Below, in pieces: positions 24,606 to 32,402 of a stretch of DNA of 64,000 bases. The position numbers and the translations under genes were made by a program. This stretch comes from Phycisphaerales bacterium. Its GTDB lineage: Bacteria > Planctomycetota > Phycisphaerae > Phycisphaerales > UBA1924. Every line of letters starts with the position of its first letter. Position 1 is the first letter of the stretch. Below the pieces are notes generated by a model. That model had not been told where the DNA came from, searched no databases, and saw only the letters and a list, made by a program, of their open reading frames with translations. The stretch spans positions 186,001 to 250,000 of the forward strand of contig JANQNW010000019.1 of assembly GCA_028279375.1 (NCBI GenBank), given 5' to 3'.

Positions 24606-25462
24606 CTCGCAACCTGATGTGCGTCGTCGCCGCGAGCGCAGTGAGCGCGCCAACGCTTGCCGTCTTCACCGGCATTGATCTGCGTGAAGACAAGGGTCAG
24701 ATTCCGCCGCTGGAGCTTGCGCAGATCGATCCGCTGGGGCTGGGCGTGCGCGTGATCAATCTGTATGCGACGTTTGATGGGCCGGGGGACCCTGATAATC
24801 CACTCAAGACGAGAAACAACATCGTCGTTCTGGAGGCAACACGCGATCCTTCGACCCAACCGCCACCTCCTAGCAATAGAATCCCCGGTGAACTGGTCAT
24901 CACGAAGTCTGGTGGAAAGAACGCCAACGCCGCGTTCTACCAGGATCCATTCGGAGGAAACCTGGCGCCGCAGCAGGCACTTATCGATCTCTTCCCGGCC
25001 CTCCAGTGGGACACATTCGTTGGGATCGGAAGAAAGACGACGCCCGTTGGCGAGGGTGCGACAACTTTCGTGCTTCCAGACTTCGCGTTTCTCGACAAGG
25101 ATCTTGATGGCCAGCCGGACGGACTCGCGGGAGCTTGGGCAATCACTGATCCAGATGATGGCGTTCATTATGCGTTGTTGAATCCACTCTCCAGCCAGTA
25201 CGAGGTCTTCCTGGCCCAGTTCGCGATCGTCGGTCTCGATGCAGACGTCGAGATTGGTCGCATGAGAATGGTTCAGAAAGCTGAACGACACGTTGTCTGG
25301 GAAACTGATGTATTCAGTGGCGGCCTGACCATGTTCGCTGCGGGTGGCGGAGAGGTCGGGAGATTCACCGTTGACTTCGTGCCGATCCCCGCGCCCGCCA
25401 CCTCGGTCCTCGCCCTTCCAGGCGCCATCACCTTCTCCCGCCGCTCGCGCCGAAATCCGTGA
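24593..25462 (+). CDS. VFTGIDLREDKG family exported protein, copy 5
   Basis: It begins MPRMTRNLMCVVAASAVSAP from ATG 24593, overlapping the copy 4 end by 13 nt in the same way that copy 4 overlaps copy 3. It has the family block with the IPPLELA variant, a Pro-rich insertion near residue 90 (STQPPPPSN), FYQDPFGGNLAP, a weaker calcium loop DKDLDGQPDGLAGAW, YEVFLAQFAIVGLDADVEIG and the anchor IPAPATSVLALPGAITFSRR. Function unknown. Confidence 0.75.
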   Translation: MPRMTRNLMCVVAASAVSAPTLAVFTGIDLREDKGQIPPLELAQIDPLGLGVRVINLYATFDGPGDPDNPLKTRNNIVVLEATRDPSTQPPPPSNRIPGELVITKSGGKNANAAFYQDPFGGNLAPQQALIDLFPALQWDTFVGIGRKTTPVGEGATTFVLPDFAFLDKDLDGQPDGLAGAWAITDPDDGVHYALLNPLSSQYEVFLAQFAIVGLDADVEIGRMRMVQKAERHVVWETDVFSGGLTMFAAGGGEVGRFTVDFVPIPAPATSVLALPGAITFSRRSRRNP

Positions 25463-25567
25463 ATCCAGCCCCGTCTTCGCGGCGAAAACTCTTCGTCGAG
25501 ACAACGCGCCCTCCTTGCGCCTCGGGCGCGTCAGAATCACGTCACTGAGGAACCACTGGGGAAGAAC

Positions 25568-26407
25568 ATGCCGCACGTCACACGCACCGTCGCGACCCTC
25601 GCTGCGCCCGCGCTGCTGGGCGCTTCAGCCTTCGCCGATTTCACCGGGATCGACCTCCGCGAGGACAAGGGCGCCATCCCGCCTGCCCATCTCGCCGCCA
25701 TCGACCCCATGGGGCTTGGCGTGCGCATCATCAACTTCTACGCCACCTTCGACGGCGCCGGAAGCTGGACCGAGGATCTCCCGCGCAGTCCCAACGCCGT
25801 GCTCAATGTCGGCGGCGACGCCTTCCTCGACCAGAGCTGGCGCATTGACAAGCGCGATGGGCAGAACGCCGACGCCGGCTTCTACCAGGATCCCAACGGC
25901 GGCAACTTCGCTCCGACCACGGCGCTCATCGGACTCTTCCCCACGCTCGAGTGGGACACCTACGTCGGATTCGGAACGAAGGTCTTCGATGCGCCCGGAA
26001 TGGACATCACCGGCGCGGCCGCGCTCTTCGAGTTCATCGATCAGGACATGGACGGGCGCGGCGACGGCATCACCAGCGGCTGGTTCGTCTCCAACCCCAC
26101 CGTCGAACAGAGCGTCGCCACCTTCAACAGTGACTCCGGTGAGTTCGAAGTCTTCCTCGCGCAGCTCACGATCGTTGGGCTCGACGCCGGCGCGCGACTG
26201 GGTCAACTCCGCTCGGGCCTCAACAGCGAAGGCCGCCTCGAATGGGAGAGCGACATCTTCACCGGCGAATATTCCGTCTTCACGCAGCGGCCAACTGGCG
26301 GCGCCATCCGATGGGATATCGATTTCGTCGAGATTCCCGCGCCCGGAACGCTTGCGCTGCTGGCGCCCGCCGGCGTCGTCGCGCTGCGTCGCCGGCGCTC
26401 AGTGTGA
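25568..26407 (+). CDS. VFTGIDLREDKG family exported protein, copy 6 (most diverged)
   Basis: Separated from copy 5 by a 105-bp gap and probably with its own ribosome-binding site (GGGGAAGAAC before the ATG). The family block here reads DFTGIDLREDKGAIPPAHLA, and codon choice is more GC-rich than in copies 1-5. NADAGFYQDPNGGNFAPTTA, DQDMDGRGDGITSGW and FEVFLAQLTIVGLDAGARLG align with the other copies. The anchor IPAPGTLALLAPAGVVALRR is closest to the standard PEP-CTERM form. It may be the ancestral copy or the one not subject to the homogenisation seen in copies 1-5. Its end overlaps the convergent STAS gene by 9 nt. Confidence 0.75.
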   Translation: MPHVTRTVATLAAPALLGASAFADFTGIDLREDKGAIPPAHLAAIDPMGLGVRIINFYATFDGAGSWTEDLPRSPNAVLNVGGDAFLDQSWRIDKRDGQNADAGFYQDPNGGNFAPTTALIGLFPTLEWDTYVGFGTKVFDAPGMDITGAAALFEFIDQDMDGRGDGITSGWFVSNPTVEQSVATFNSDSGEFEVFLAQLTIVGLDAGARLGQLRSGLNSEGRLEWESDIFTGEYSVFTQRPTGGAIRWDIDFVEIPAPGTLALLAPAGVVALRRRRSV

Positions 26408-26809
26408 GGCCGCCAGCGCCGCGATCGCTTCTTCCTCGGTCTTGTAGACCGGAACAAGTTCCTTCACCTTCGCGATCTCGAGGTTCGACTCAAGCGACCT
26501 CGGCACGTTGATCAGCGCGACCTTGCGTCCGGACTGCACGCGTATGCGTAGTGACTCGACGATGTATGACAGCGTCGAGAAGTTGCATGCCGTGGCGTCG
26601 GCGAAGTCAATGATCAAGTCGCGTTTCAGGGCGTCGCCGGAGAGGCGCGCCTGGCGATAGATCTCCTCCACGCCCGCGCCGACCGTCGCGGTCATGTCGC
26701 CCTGGACGCGGAGGATCCGAAGATCCGGACGCCGATCGTCCAGCTCCTTGATCCAGTCCATATTGAGCTTTTTCTGGCGCTTGCGAATAAGGCGCGCGAG
26801 GAATCCCAT
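26399..26809 (-). CDS. STAS-domain protein (anti-sigma-factor antagonist-like)
   Basis: A short basic leader (MGFLARLIRKRQKKLNMDW) precedes a STAS fold: LRILRVQGDMTATVGAGVEE, LIIDFADATACNFSTLSYIV, GRKVALINVP and LVPVYKTEEEAIAAL. In SpoIIAA-type antagonists a kinase-target Ser follows an Asp (D-S-S/T-G). Here the position reads CNFSTLSY, with a Ser but no Gly, so phospho-control is uncertain. No anti-sigma kinase or sigma factor gene lies nearby. Convergent with array copy 6. Confidence 0.75.
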   Translation of the reverse strand: MGFLARLIRKRQKKLNMDWIKELDDRRPDLRILRVQGDMTATVGAGVEEIYRQARLSGDALKRDLIIDFADATACNFSTLSYIVESLRIRVQSGRKVALINVPRSLESNLEIAKVKELVPVYKTEEEAIAALAASH

Positions 26810-26933
26810 GCCCTATGGTTCTCCCCGGCGGGCCCAGCGTCAACCGCACGCGATGCGTGCCTGAAATGTGCGTTTCGAATTCGCCAAAAAGGAGAGCAGG
26901 GGGGACAATGCGCCCTCACTGTCGGAGCATCGC

Positions 26934-27221
26934 ATGCCCTGTCTCGTCGCACTCATCGCGCTCTTCACGCCGAGGTTCGCCATTGTCCTCGTGGTGATCT
27001 TCTCCGACTACATCGGCCGGGCGTATGACACCAATGTCATCCCCTTCCTCGGCTTCCTCTTCATGCCCCTCACGACCCTCGCCTACGCCCTGGCCATCAA
27101 CGCCCACGGCGGCGTCGAGGGCATCTATCTCTTCCTGATCATCGCCGCGGCGCTGGCCGATTTCGGCGTGATCGGCGGCGGCGGCGGCGCGGTTGCGATC
27201 AAGGCGCCCGGCAAGAGCTAG
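26934..27221 (+). CDS. small membrane protein (95 aa), conserved-looking
   Basis: From ATG 26934 the product is MPCLVALIALFTPRFAIVLV followed by a conserved-looking IFSDYIGRAYDTNVIPFLGF and two more hydrophobic stretches, LFMPLTTLAYALAI and GIYLFLIIAAALADFGVIGG. Three membrane segments are predicted by eye. The pattern FSDYxGRA...PFLGFLFMPLTTLAYA is one I associate with small uncharacterised bacterial membrane proteins. The in-frame upstream start at 26868 lacks a ribosome-binding site. Function unknown. Confidence 0.6.
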   Translation: MPCLVALIALFTPRFAIVLVVIFSDYIGRAYDTNVIPFLGFLFMPLTTLAYALAINAHGGVEGIYLFLIIAAALADFGVIGGGGGAVAIKAPGKS

Positions 27222-27247
27222 CGAGTCATCCTCGAGAAGAACAAAGA

Positions 27248-27278
27248 GCCCCGAGCGGCGGCGCGCGCAGCTCGGGGC
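27248..27278 (+). terminator. hairpin between convergent genes
   Basis: GCCCCGAGC pairs with GCTCGGGGC (9 bp, 13-nt loop) just after the small membrane protein gene and before the end of the leftward gene. There is no T-run, so termination is only suggested. Confidence 0.45.
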
Positions 27279-27415
27279 CCACCTCGTGCGCCGCCGGCCG
27301 GGAACCGAATGATGAGCGTCATGGCTTATCACCATCGGGCCGGCGACCGAGTGTGTGTTCGTTCGGATTGTCATCCCCGCCGGGCGAAGAGCGCCTGGCG
27401 CTCGTGGTCGATCCA

Positions 27416-28642
27416 TCACGACGATGGCAGTGGGAATCGACGATGGAGCGCCGTTGGAATCGGCGGATAAGTCATCTGAAAACGAGAGCCGAGAAACGCG
27501 TCCGGCGCGTGGCCGATGCGCTCGCCCATGAACTCGATCAGCTTGGGGTACCAGGGGATGTGCGGCGTGACTGCTCCGCTGGCGCCGCGACCGAGGCGGA
27601 ACGCCTGCTCGGCAAGCGGAAGCGTTTCGCGTTCGAATCCATACTCGCGCGCCTCAGACGAGTGCGTCAGGCGATCGAGCAGGAATGTCTCGGGCACGTC
27701 GGTGAAGCCGACGTCCTCGTGCACGTAGATGTCGAAGATCACACGTTCGACGGGCGTCTGCAGAAGCACGTAGAAACCCGCGAAATCGTGATCCTCGCTC
27801 GGGCGCTTGCTCAGAAGTTCACGCAGGTACGTTCCGAAGACGCATGTCGTCATGCCGGCGTTTCCGACCGGTCCCGGCGCCAGCTCAAAGCGCTTCATCG
27901 TCGGGCCTTCGACGACTTGGATCTTCGGTTGCGCCGGCTTGCAAAACTGCGAGATGATCTGCAGCTCACCTTCACTCGAGCCTTCAGGGTCAAGCGGCTC
28001 CTTCTGAAAGGGAACCGGCTGTCCTTCCTTTTGGTGCACACCCTCGTAACTCATCGGCCAGGGGATTGATCGCAAGCGCCGGAAGTCGACGTATCCGGTC
28101 GCGTGACCGACATCGAGGCGCTCGGGATTCGTGTGCGAAGGAAAGAGAAAGACGGTGACGAAGCGCACCTGCGCCTGCACGCCCCACACACTGCACGCGC
28201 CTTCAAAGAGCTTGCGCCGCGAACGTTCGAGCTCGACGCTCGGCGTCGGGTCCTCGCGACCGGCCATCGCCATCGCGAGCGTCTTGCGATCGCCGCTGAA
28301 GCGCCCGACCGCGGCTTCGAATTCCTCGATCGCCTTGCGCGCGGTGATGACGGTGGCCTCGGGGGCCCCGCGATCGCGGCACGCCAGGATCACCTTCTCC
28401 ATGCTCGCGCGGCTCGGGACATCGCTTGCCGCCGCCCGGATGTCCTCCGAGCGGATGATCCGCGAGACGCGCCAGGCCAGTCCTCTATTAAGGCCCAACC
28501 TCCGCGCCGAGTCCCGCGTCTTGGTGGGATCGGCGCCGGAGGCCATCAGCAGCTCGGCCAGGGCGGCGCGTACGCCATGGAAGGACTCGATCACACCCTC
28601 GATCGAGCCGCCCTGAACCGCGGAATTTGAGCCCCTATCCAA
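27416..28642 (-). CDS. uncharacterised protein with possible N-terminal helix-turn-helix
   Basis: I do not recognise a family over the 409 residues. The N-terminal part contains TKTRDSARRLGLNRGLAWRV, then SRIIRSEDI, which has the spacing of a helix-turn-helix. The rest is a mixed alpha/beta protein with a long middle (about 170-400) that mentions no known motif; SIPWPMSYEGVHQKEGQP is a recognisable landmark. TTG 28642 is preferred: GGAAGGAAG lies 9 nt upstream, and a minus-strand promoter (TTGACA...TATTGT, 28767 down to 28746) ends just before it. The longer frame from ATG 28786 would start upstream of that promoter. It is divergent from the next gene across an AT-rich operator-like region. 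Confidence 0.6.
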   Translation of the reverse strand: MDRGSNSAVQGGSIEGVIESFHGVRAALAELLMASGADPTKTRDSARRLGLNRGLAWRVSRIIRSEDIRAAASDVPSRASMEKVILACRDRGAPEATVITARKAIEEFEAAVGRFSGDRKTLAMAMAGREDPTPSVELERSRRKLFEGACSVWGVQAQVRFVTVFLFPSHTNPERLDVGHATGYVDFRRLRSIPWPMSYEGVHQKEGQPVPFQKEPLDPEGSSEGELQIISQFCKPAQPKIQVVEGPTMKRFELAPGPVGNAGMTTCVFGTYLRELLSKRPSEDHDFAGFYVLLQTPVERVIFDIYVHEDVGFTDVPETFLLDRLTHSSEAREYGFERETLPLAEQAFRLGRGASGAVTPHIPWYPKLIEFMGERIGHAPDAFLGSRFQMTYPPIPTALHRRFPLPSS

Positions 28643-28745
28643 GATCCGTGTCTTCCTTCCGGTCCTCGCTGGCGTATCGCCGGTCGCCGCAGCTCTGCCG
28701 GCGATCCGACCCACGATAGTCACGTGCCCCGATGACGACAATATG

Positions 28746-28804
28746 TAAGACACAATAAATGTCAAAATTGACACTTGACATGACAAAGGGGCCGCCGCTA
28801 ACTT
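28746..28804. promoter_or_regulatory. AT-rich divergent promoter region with TGTCA/TGACA repeats
   Basis: TGTCAAAATTGACA (28760-28773) is a palindrome with 6-bp arms. Two further TGACA copies follow at 28776-28780 and 28781-28785, making four half-sites in 26 bp. Rightward, TTGACA (28775-28780) and TAACTT (28799-28804) could form a promoter. Leftward, TTGACA and TATTGT are 16 bp apart. The AT content stands out sharply from the surrounding sequence. Confidence 0.5.
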
Positions 28805-28920
28805 CGACCCATCGAGGCCAGGCGGTGGGGAAAGGCTTGCCGGACTTCCTGGTCGCAGGACTGCAGATCGCCGGGTTGGCGAACTGCCAAGAGCACGTCT
28901 CTCTAGAGAGGAAGAAACAC

Positions 28921-29565
28921 ATGACTCGGAATCGCATCATCGCTGTCGCCGGCATGTCGCTGGCGGCTATCGCTGCGAACGCCAGCGCCAGCGTCACCAT
29001 CACGCAGCAGGCCGCGCCTGCTCCCACGTACGCCACGACACTCAACTTCGACGAGGTCGGCGGCCCCGTTGGCGTTCTTGCCGGTCCGGAGTACTCCGGC
29101 ATCGGTCTGAACAACACGTACGCCGGCGCCGGCAACGCCTTCGTTGATGACTGGAACGCCCTCGAGGGTCATGCGTGGCCGCTCGGTACGGGCAACGCTC
29201 TGCGCGGCGACTTCGGCATCTTCATGGAGTTCGGCACGGACGTCACCGAGTTTTCCGGTCAGTTCTGGGATCCGGCTGGCCCCGCCTCGCCCTTCGGCGG
29301 CGGCATGGGCGTCTTTGTCTTCGACGACGGCGTCGAGGTGGCGAGCTGGTTCGGCAATCCGGCGTGGGGCGGCGTCGGCGACACATGGCTCGACATCACC
29401 ACCGACGGCGGCATGGTCTTCGATGAGGTTCGCGTGCTCGGCTACGGCTTCATCGACTTCCGCACCACCGGTGACAACTTCTCCTGGAACGCCGTTCCCG
29501 CGCCCTCCAGCTGCGCGCTCCTCGGCCTCGCGGGCATTGCAGCCGCGCGCCGTCGCCGCGCCTGA
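28921..29565 (+). CDS. exported PEP-CTERM-like anchored protein
   Basis: A 214-residue protein with signal peptide (MTRNRIIAVAGMSLAAIAAN, cleavage near ASASVT), a beta-rich body (TTLNFDEVGGPVGVL, FMEFGTDVTEFSGQFWDP, VGDTWLDITTDGG, FDEVRVLGYGFIDF) and the C-terminal anchor VPAPSSCALLGLAGIAAARR. The body resembles small secreted beta-sandwich proteins that carry PEP-CTERM signals. GAGGAAG 9 nt before the ATG is a good ribosome-binding site and excludes the in-frame start at 28759. It may be controlled by the operator-like repeats upstream. Confidence 0.75.
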   Translation: MTRNRIIAVAGMSLAAIAANASASVTITQQAAPAPTYATTLNFDEVGGPVGVLAGPEYSGIGLNNTYAGAGNAFVDDWNALEGHAWPLGTGNALRGDFGIFMEFGTDVTEFSGQFWDPAGPASPFGGGMGVFVFDDGVEVASWFGNPAWGGVGDTWLDITTDGGMVFDEVRVLGYGFIDFRTTGDNFSWNAVPAPSSCALLGLAGIAAARRRRA

Positions 29566-29707
29566 TTCCCCATCGCTTCCACGACTGAAGCGACTGCAGA
29601 CATGACACACGTTCTCCTGGGGGGCGGGCTTGTCGCCCGTCTCCCGGCTTTCAGATCAGCACGACATCGCGCCCCAGACAACACCACTCGCATTGAGGGA
29701 ACCGGCA

Positions 29708-30994
29708 ATGCACAAGGCAGCGACACTTCTTGCAGCAACGCTCTTCGCTTCGGCGTCGAGCGCCGAAGTCACGTTTCAGTACATCGCCGATGGCTACATC
29801 GGCCTCGGCGTCTCCAACGGCGGCGCTGTCGTCACGGGCAATTCCGTCACTGATCAGACTTATGAGACGTTCCGCTGGACGGAAGCGGGCGGCATCGAGC
29901 GCCTCGGGCGCGCGACGAATCCCGTTCTCGGGACCGGCGCCGGCGGCCCGGAGATCTCGGCCGACGGCACGCGCATCAGCGCGACCATTCTCAACACCGC
30001 CGGCACGCTCATGGTTCCGGGTGTCTGGGAGGACGGCGTCTGGTGGGAGTGTCTTCCGACGGCGCCCGATGGCGGCATCCTCGATCTCTCTTACGGCTCA
30101 GCGTGGGGCATCTCCGGCGATGGGCAGGAGGTCGTTGGTCTCTACTGGCTCGAGAGCGGGACGATTGGCGCCAGCGCGCACGCCATGACGTCGAATCCCA
30201 CGATTGGCATCACCAGCCTCAGCCAGCCTGGTCGCAATGACAGCCGCGCCAACGGCGCGAATCACGACGGCACAGTCGTCGGTGGGTGGGAAGCAGAGGA
30301 CTTCGGCAACTGGACGCCCACGGTTTGGGTCAACGGCGTGCGCACGACGCTCGAGCCGGACTACAACGACTCCGGCTTCTGGAGCGCGGTCCAGGCCGTC
30401 AGCGGCGACGGGACCGTGTGCGTCGGAGGCGCCGGCAACGCGACCACCGGCACCGTCGAAGCCGGCCGCTGGGTCTTCGATGGAGCGAACTGGAACAGCC
30501 AGCACCTTGGCATCCTCCCGGGCACCGCGCTGGGCGTCGGACGCGTCTGGGCGACTGATGTTTCCCACGACGGCGACTTCGTCGTCGGCGTCAATCGCTT
30601 CTGGGACAACGGGCCCTTCTCGATCACCACCGGTTTCATCTGGACGCCCGAGACGGGCATGGTGGATGTGATCGACTGGCTCGCCGACAACGGCATCGAC
30701 TTCAACTCCGAGGTCGAAGAGATGATCAGTCTCGAGAGCGTCTCGCCGGCGGGCGATGCGTTCATCGGCGTCACGCGCACCATCGGCACGTTCGACGGCT
30801 GGCGCACGTTCCTCGTGCGCATCATTCCGGATTGCCCGTGGGATCTCGATGGCGATGGCAATGTCGGCTCCGGCGACCTCGCGCTGATCATTGGGTTCTG
30901 GGGCCAGACGGATGTGCCCGGTGATTTCAACGGCGACGGGGTCGGATCGGATGACCTCGCGGAGCTCATCGGCAACTGGGGGCCGTGTCCGTAA
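29708..30994 (+). CDS. HAF-repeat exported protein with dockerin-like tail, copy 1
   Basis: First of four tandem paralogues (428 residues). A signal peptide (MHKAATLLAATLFASASSAE) is followed by repeats with a V-S-x-D-G-x-x-V-V-G core: ISADGTRISATIL, ISGDGQEVVGLYW, NHDGTVVGGWEA, VSGDGTVCVGG, VSHDGDFVVGVNR and VSPAGDAFIGVTR. This is the HAF-type extracellular repeat, likely a beta-propeller. The last 50 residues (CPWDLDGDGNVGSGDLALII to NWGPCP) hold two EF-hand-like calcium loops of dockerin type. Role unknown; cell-surface or secreted location is inferred. Confidence 0.78.
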   Translation: MHKAATLLAATLFASASSAEVTFQYIADGYIGLGVSNGGAVVTGNSVTDQTYETFRWTEAGGIERLGRATNPVLGTGAGGPEISADGTRISATILNTAGTLMVPGVWEDGVWWECLPTAPDGGILDLSYGSAWGISGDGQEVVGLYWLESGTIGASAHAMTSNPTIGITSLSQPGRNDSRANGANHDGTVVGGWEAEDFGNWTPTVWVNGVRTTLEPDYNDSGFWSAVQAVSGDGTVCVGGAGNATTGTVEAGRWVFDGANWNSQHLGILPGTALGVGRVWATDVSHDGDFVVGVNRFWDNGPFSITTGFIWTPETGMVDVIDWLADNGIDFNSEVEEMISLESVSPAGDAFIGVTRTIGTFDGWRTFLVRIIPDCPWDLDGDGNVGSGDLALIIGFWGQTDVPGDFNGDGVGSDDLAELIGNWGPCP

Positions 30995-31011
30995 ACAACT
31001 TCGAAACTCAA

Positions 31012-31038
31012 GGCGGCGCGCCATGACAGCGCGCCCGC
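31012..31038 (+). promoter_or_regulatory. leader hairpin before HAF copy 2
   Basis: GGCGCGC (31015-31021) pairs with GCGCGCC (31029-31035) around CATGACA. Nearly the same block, GCGCGCCATGAACGCGCGC, occurs in the leader of HAF copy 4. It could be an attenuator or a terminator of the preceding gene. Confidence 0.45.
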
Positions 31039-31074
31039 CTCCTTCATCATCCTCCATGACCTGAGGGACTGGGA

Positions 31075-32355
31075 ATGCATCTGATCAAATCCTCCGCGAT
31101 CGCTGCGCTTCTCTCTGCGAGCGCATCCGCTGAAGTCACGTTCCAGTGGATCGGCGACGGCATCGGCGCGACGAGCGTCTCCAACAACGGCGCCGTCGTC
31201 ACCGGCAACACACTGACTGATTACCTGTACGAGACCTTTCGCTGGACGGCCGAGGAGCAGACATGGACGCGCCTCGGGCGCGCCACCGTGCCGGTTCTCG
31301 GCACGGGCTCGGGCACGCCCGATGTTTCGGATGACGGAACGCGCATCAGCGCCACCATCCTGACGGCTGACAACACGCGCAAGATCGCTGGCTTCTGGGA
31401 GAACGGCGTCTGGACGGAAGCCTGGCCCATCCCTGCTGATGGTGGCGAGATCGACGCAGGTCTGACCTCAGCCTGGGGACTCTCGGGCGATGGTCAGAGC
31501 ATCGTTGGTCTCTACTGGCGACCCGGCGCCGGTATCGGCGCCTCAGCGCGCGCCATGGGGTGGGATGACTCGAACGGAACCGTCGGCCTTGGTCCTGATG
31601 GTTTGCAGTCGAGTCGGGCCAACGCCGCCAGCTACGACGGAGCCGTCGTCGGCGGCTGGCAGTCGCGCATTGACGGCCAGTGGGAAGCCGCGGTCTGGGT
31701 CAACGGCGCGCTGACGATTCTCACGCCCGGCTCAAACTACGACGTGCAGGTGGAGGGTGTCTCCAGCGACGGACTTGTCGTCGTCGGAAAACACTTCAAC
31801 GACGCGACCATGACCGTCGAGGCGATGCGCTGGGTCCATGACGGCGTCAACTGGAACCCGGAGGTGATCGGCATCCTCCCCGGCACGGCGCTGGGCGTCG
31901 GGCATGTTGTCTGCCAGGCCACCAATGACGACGGCAGCCTGATCGTCGGACGCAACTACTTCTGGTTCAACGGACCGTTCTCGATCGGAACCGGTTTCAT
32001 CTGGACGGCGCAGACCGGCATGGTGGACGTCCTCGACTTCCTTGCCGACAACGGGGTCGACTTCAACACCGAACAGTACGAGATGATCGGCCTCGATGAC
32101 GTCTCCCCTGACGGAACGGCGATCGTCGGCCTGGCGCGCGAGATCGGCACGTTCGACGGCTACAGGTCATTCCTCATTCGCATTCTCCCTGACTGCCCGT
32201 GGGACATCGACGGCGACGGCGCCGTGGGCTCGGGCGATCTTGCGCTCGTCATTGGTTTCTGGGGTCAGACGGATGTTCCCGGTGACTTCAACGGCGACGG
32301 CGTCGGCTCCGACGATCTCGCGCAGCTCATCGGCAACTGGGGGCCGTGCCCGTGA
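31075..32355 (+). CDS. HAF-repeat exported protein with dockerin-like tail, copy 2
   Basis: 426 residues. It begins MHLIKSSAIAALLSASASAE and has the same six VSxDGxxxVG blades as copy 1 (VSDDGTRISATIL, LSGDGQSIVGLYW, SYDGAVVGGWQS, VSSDGLVVVGKHF, NDDGSLIVGRNYF, VSPDGTAIVGLAR). The dockerin-like tail has loops DIDGDGAVGSGDL and DFNGDGVGSDDL. It is most like copy 4 in signal peptide and body. Separated from copy 1 by an 80-bp leader containing a hairpin; only 47 bp separate it from copy 3. Confidence 0.78.
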   Translation: MHLIKSSAIAALLSASASAEVTFQWIGDGIGATSVSNNGAVVTGNTLTDYLYETFRWTAEEQTWTRLGRATVPVLGTGSGTPDVSDDGTRISATILTADNTRKIAGFWENGVWTEAWPIPADGGEIDAGLTSAWGLSGDGQSIVGLYWRPGAGIGASARAMGWDDSNGTVGLGPDGLQSSRANAASYDGAVVGGWQSRIDGQWEAAVWVNGALTILTPGSNYDVQVEGVSSDGLVVVGKHFNDATMTVEAMRWVHDGVNWNPEVIGILPGTALGVGHVVCQATNDDGSLIVGRNYFWFNGPFSIGTGFIWTAQTGMVDVLDFLADNGVDFNTEQYEMIGLDDVSPDGTAIVGLAREIGTFDGYRSFLIRILPDCPWDIDGDGAVGSGDLALVIGFWGQTDVPGDFNGDGVGSDDLAQLIGNWGPCP

Positions 32356-32402
32356 CACACACAGACACTCATCCGACGCATCGATACACAAGGAAGAACT
32401 CA

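Noticed and set aside
19709-24786. The 125-bp conserved blocks as insertion sequences or mobile cassettes
   Set aside because: They are in-frame parts of coding sequences without terminal inverted repeats or target-site duplications. Gene conversion or duplication explains them better.
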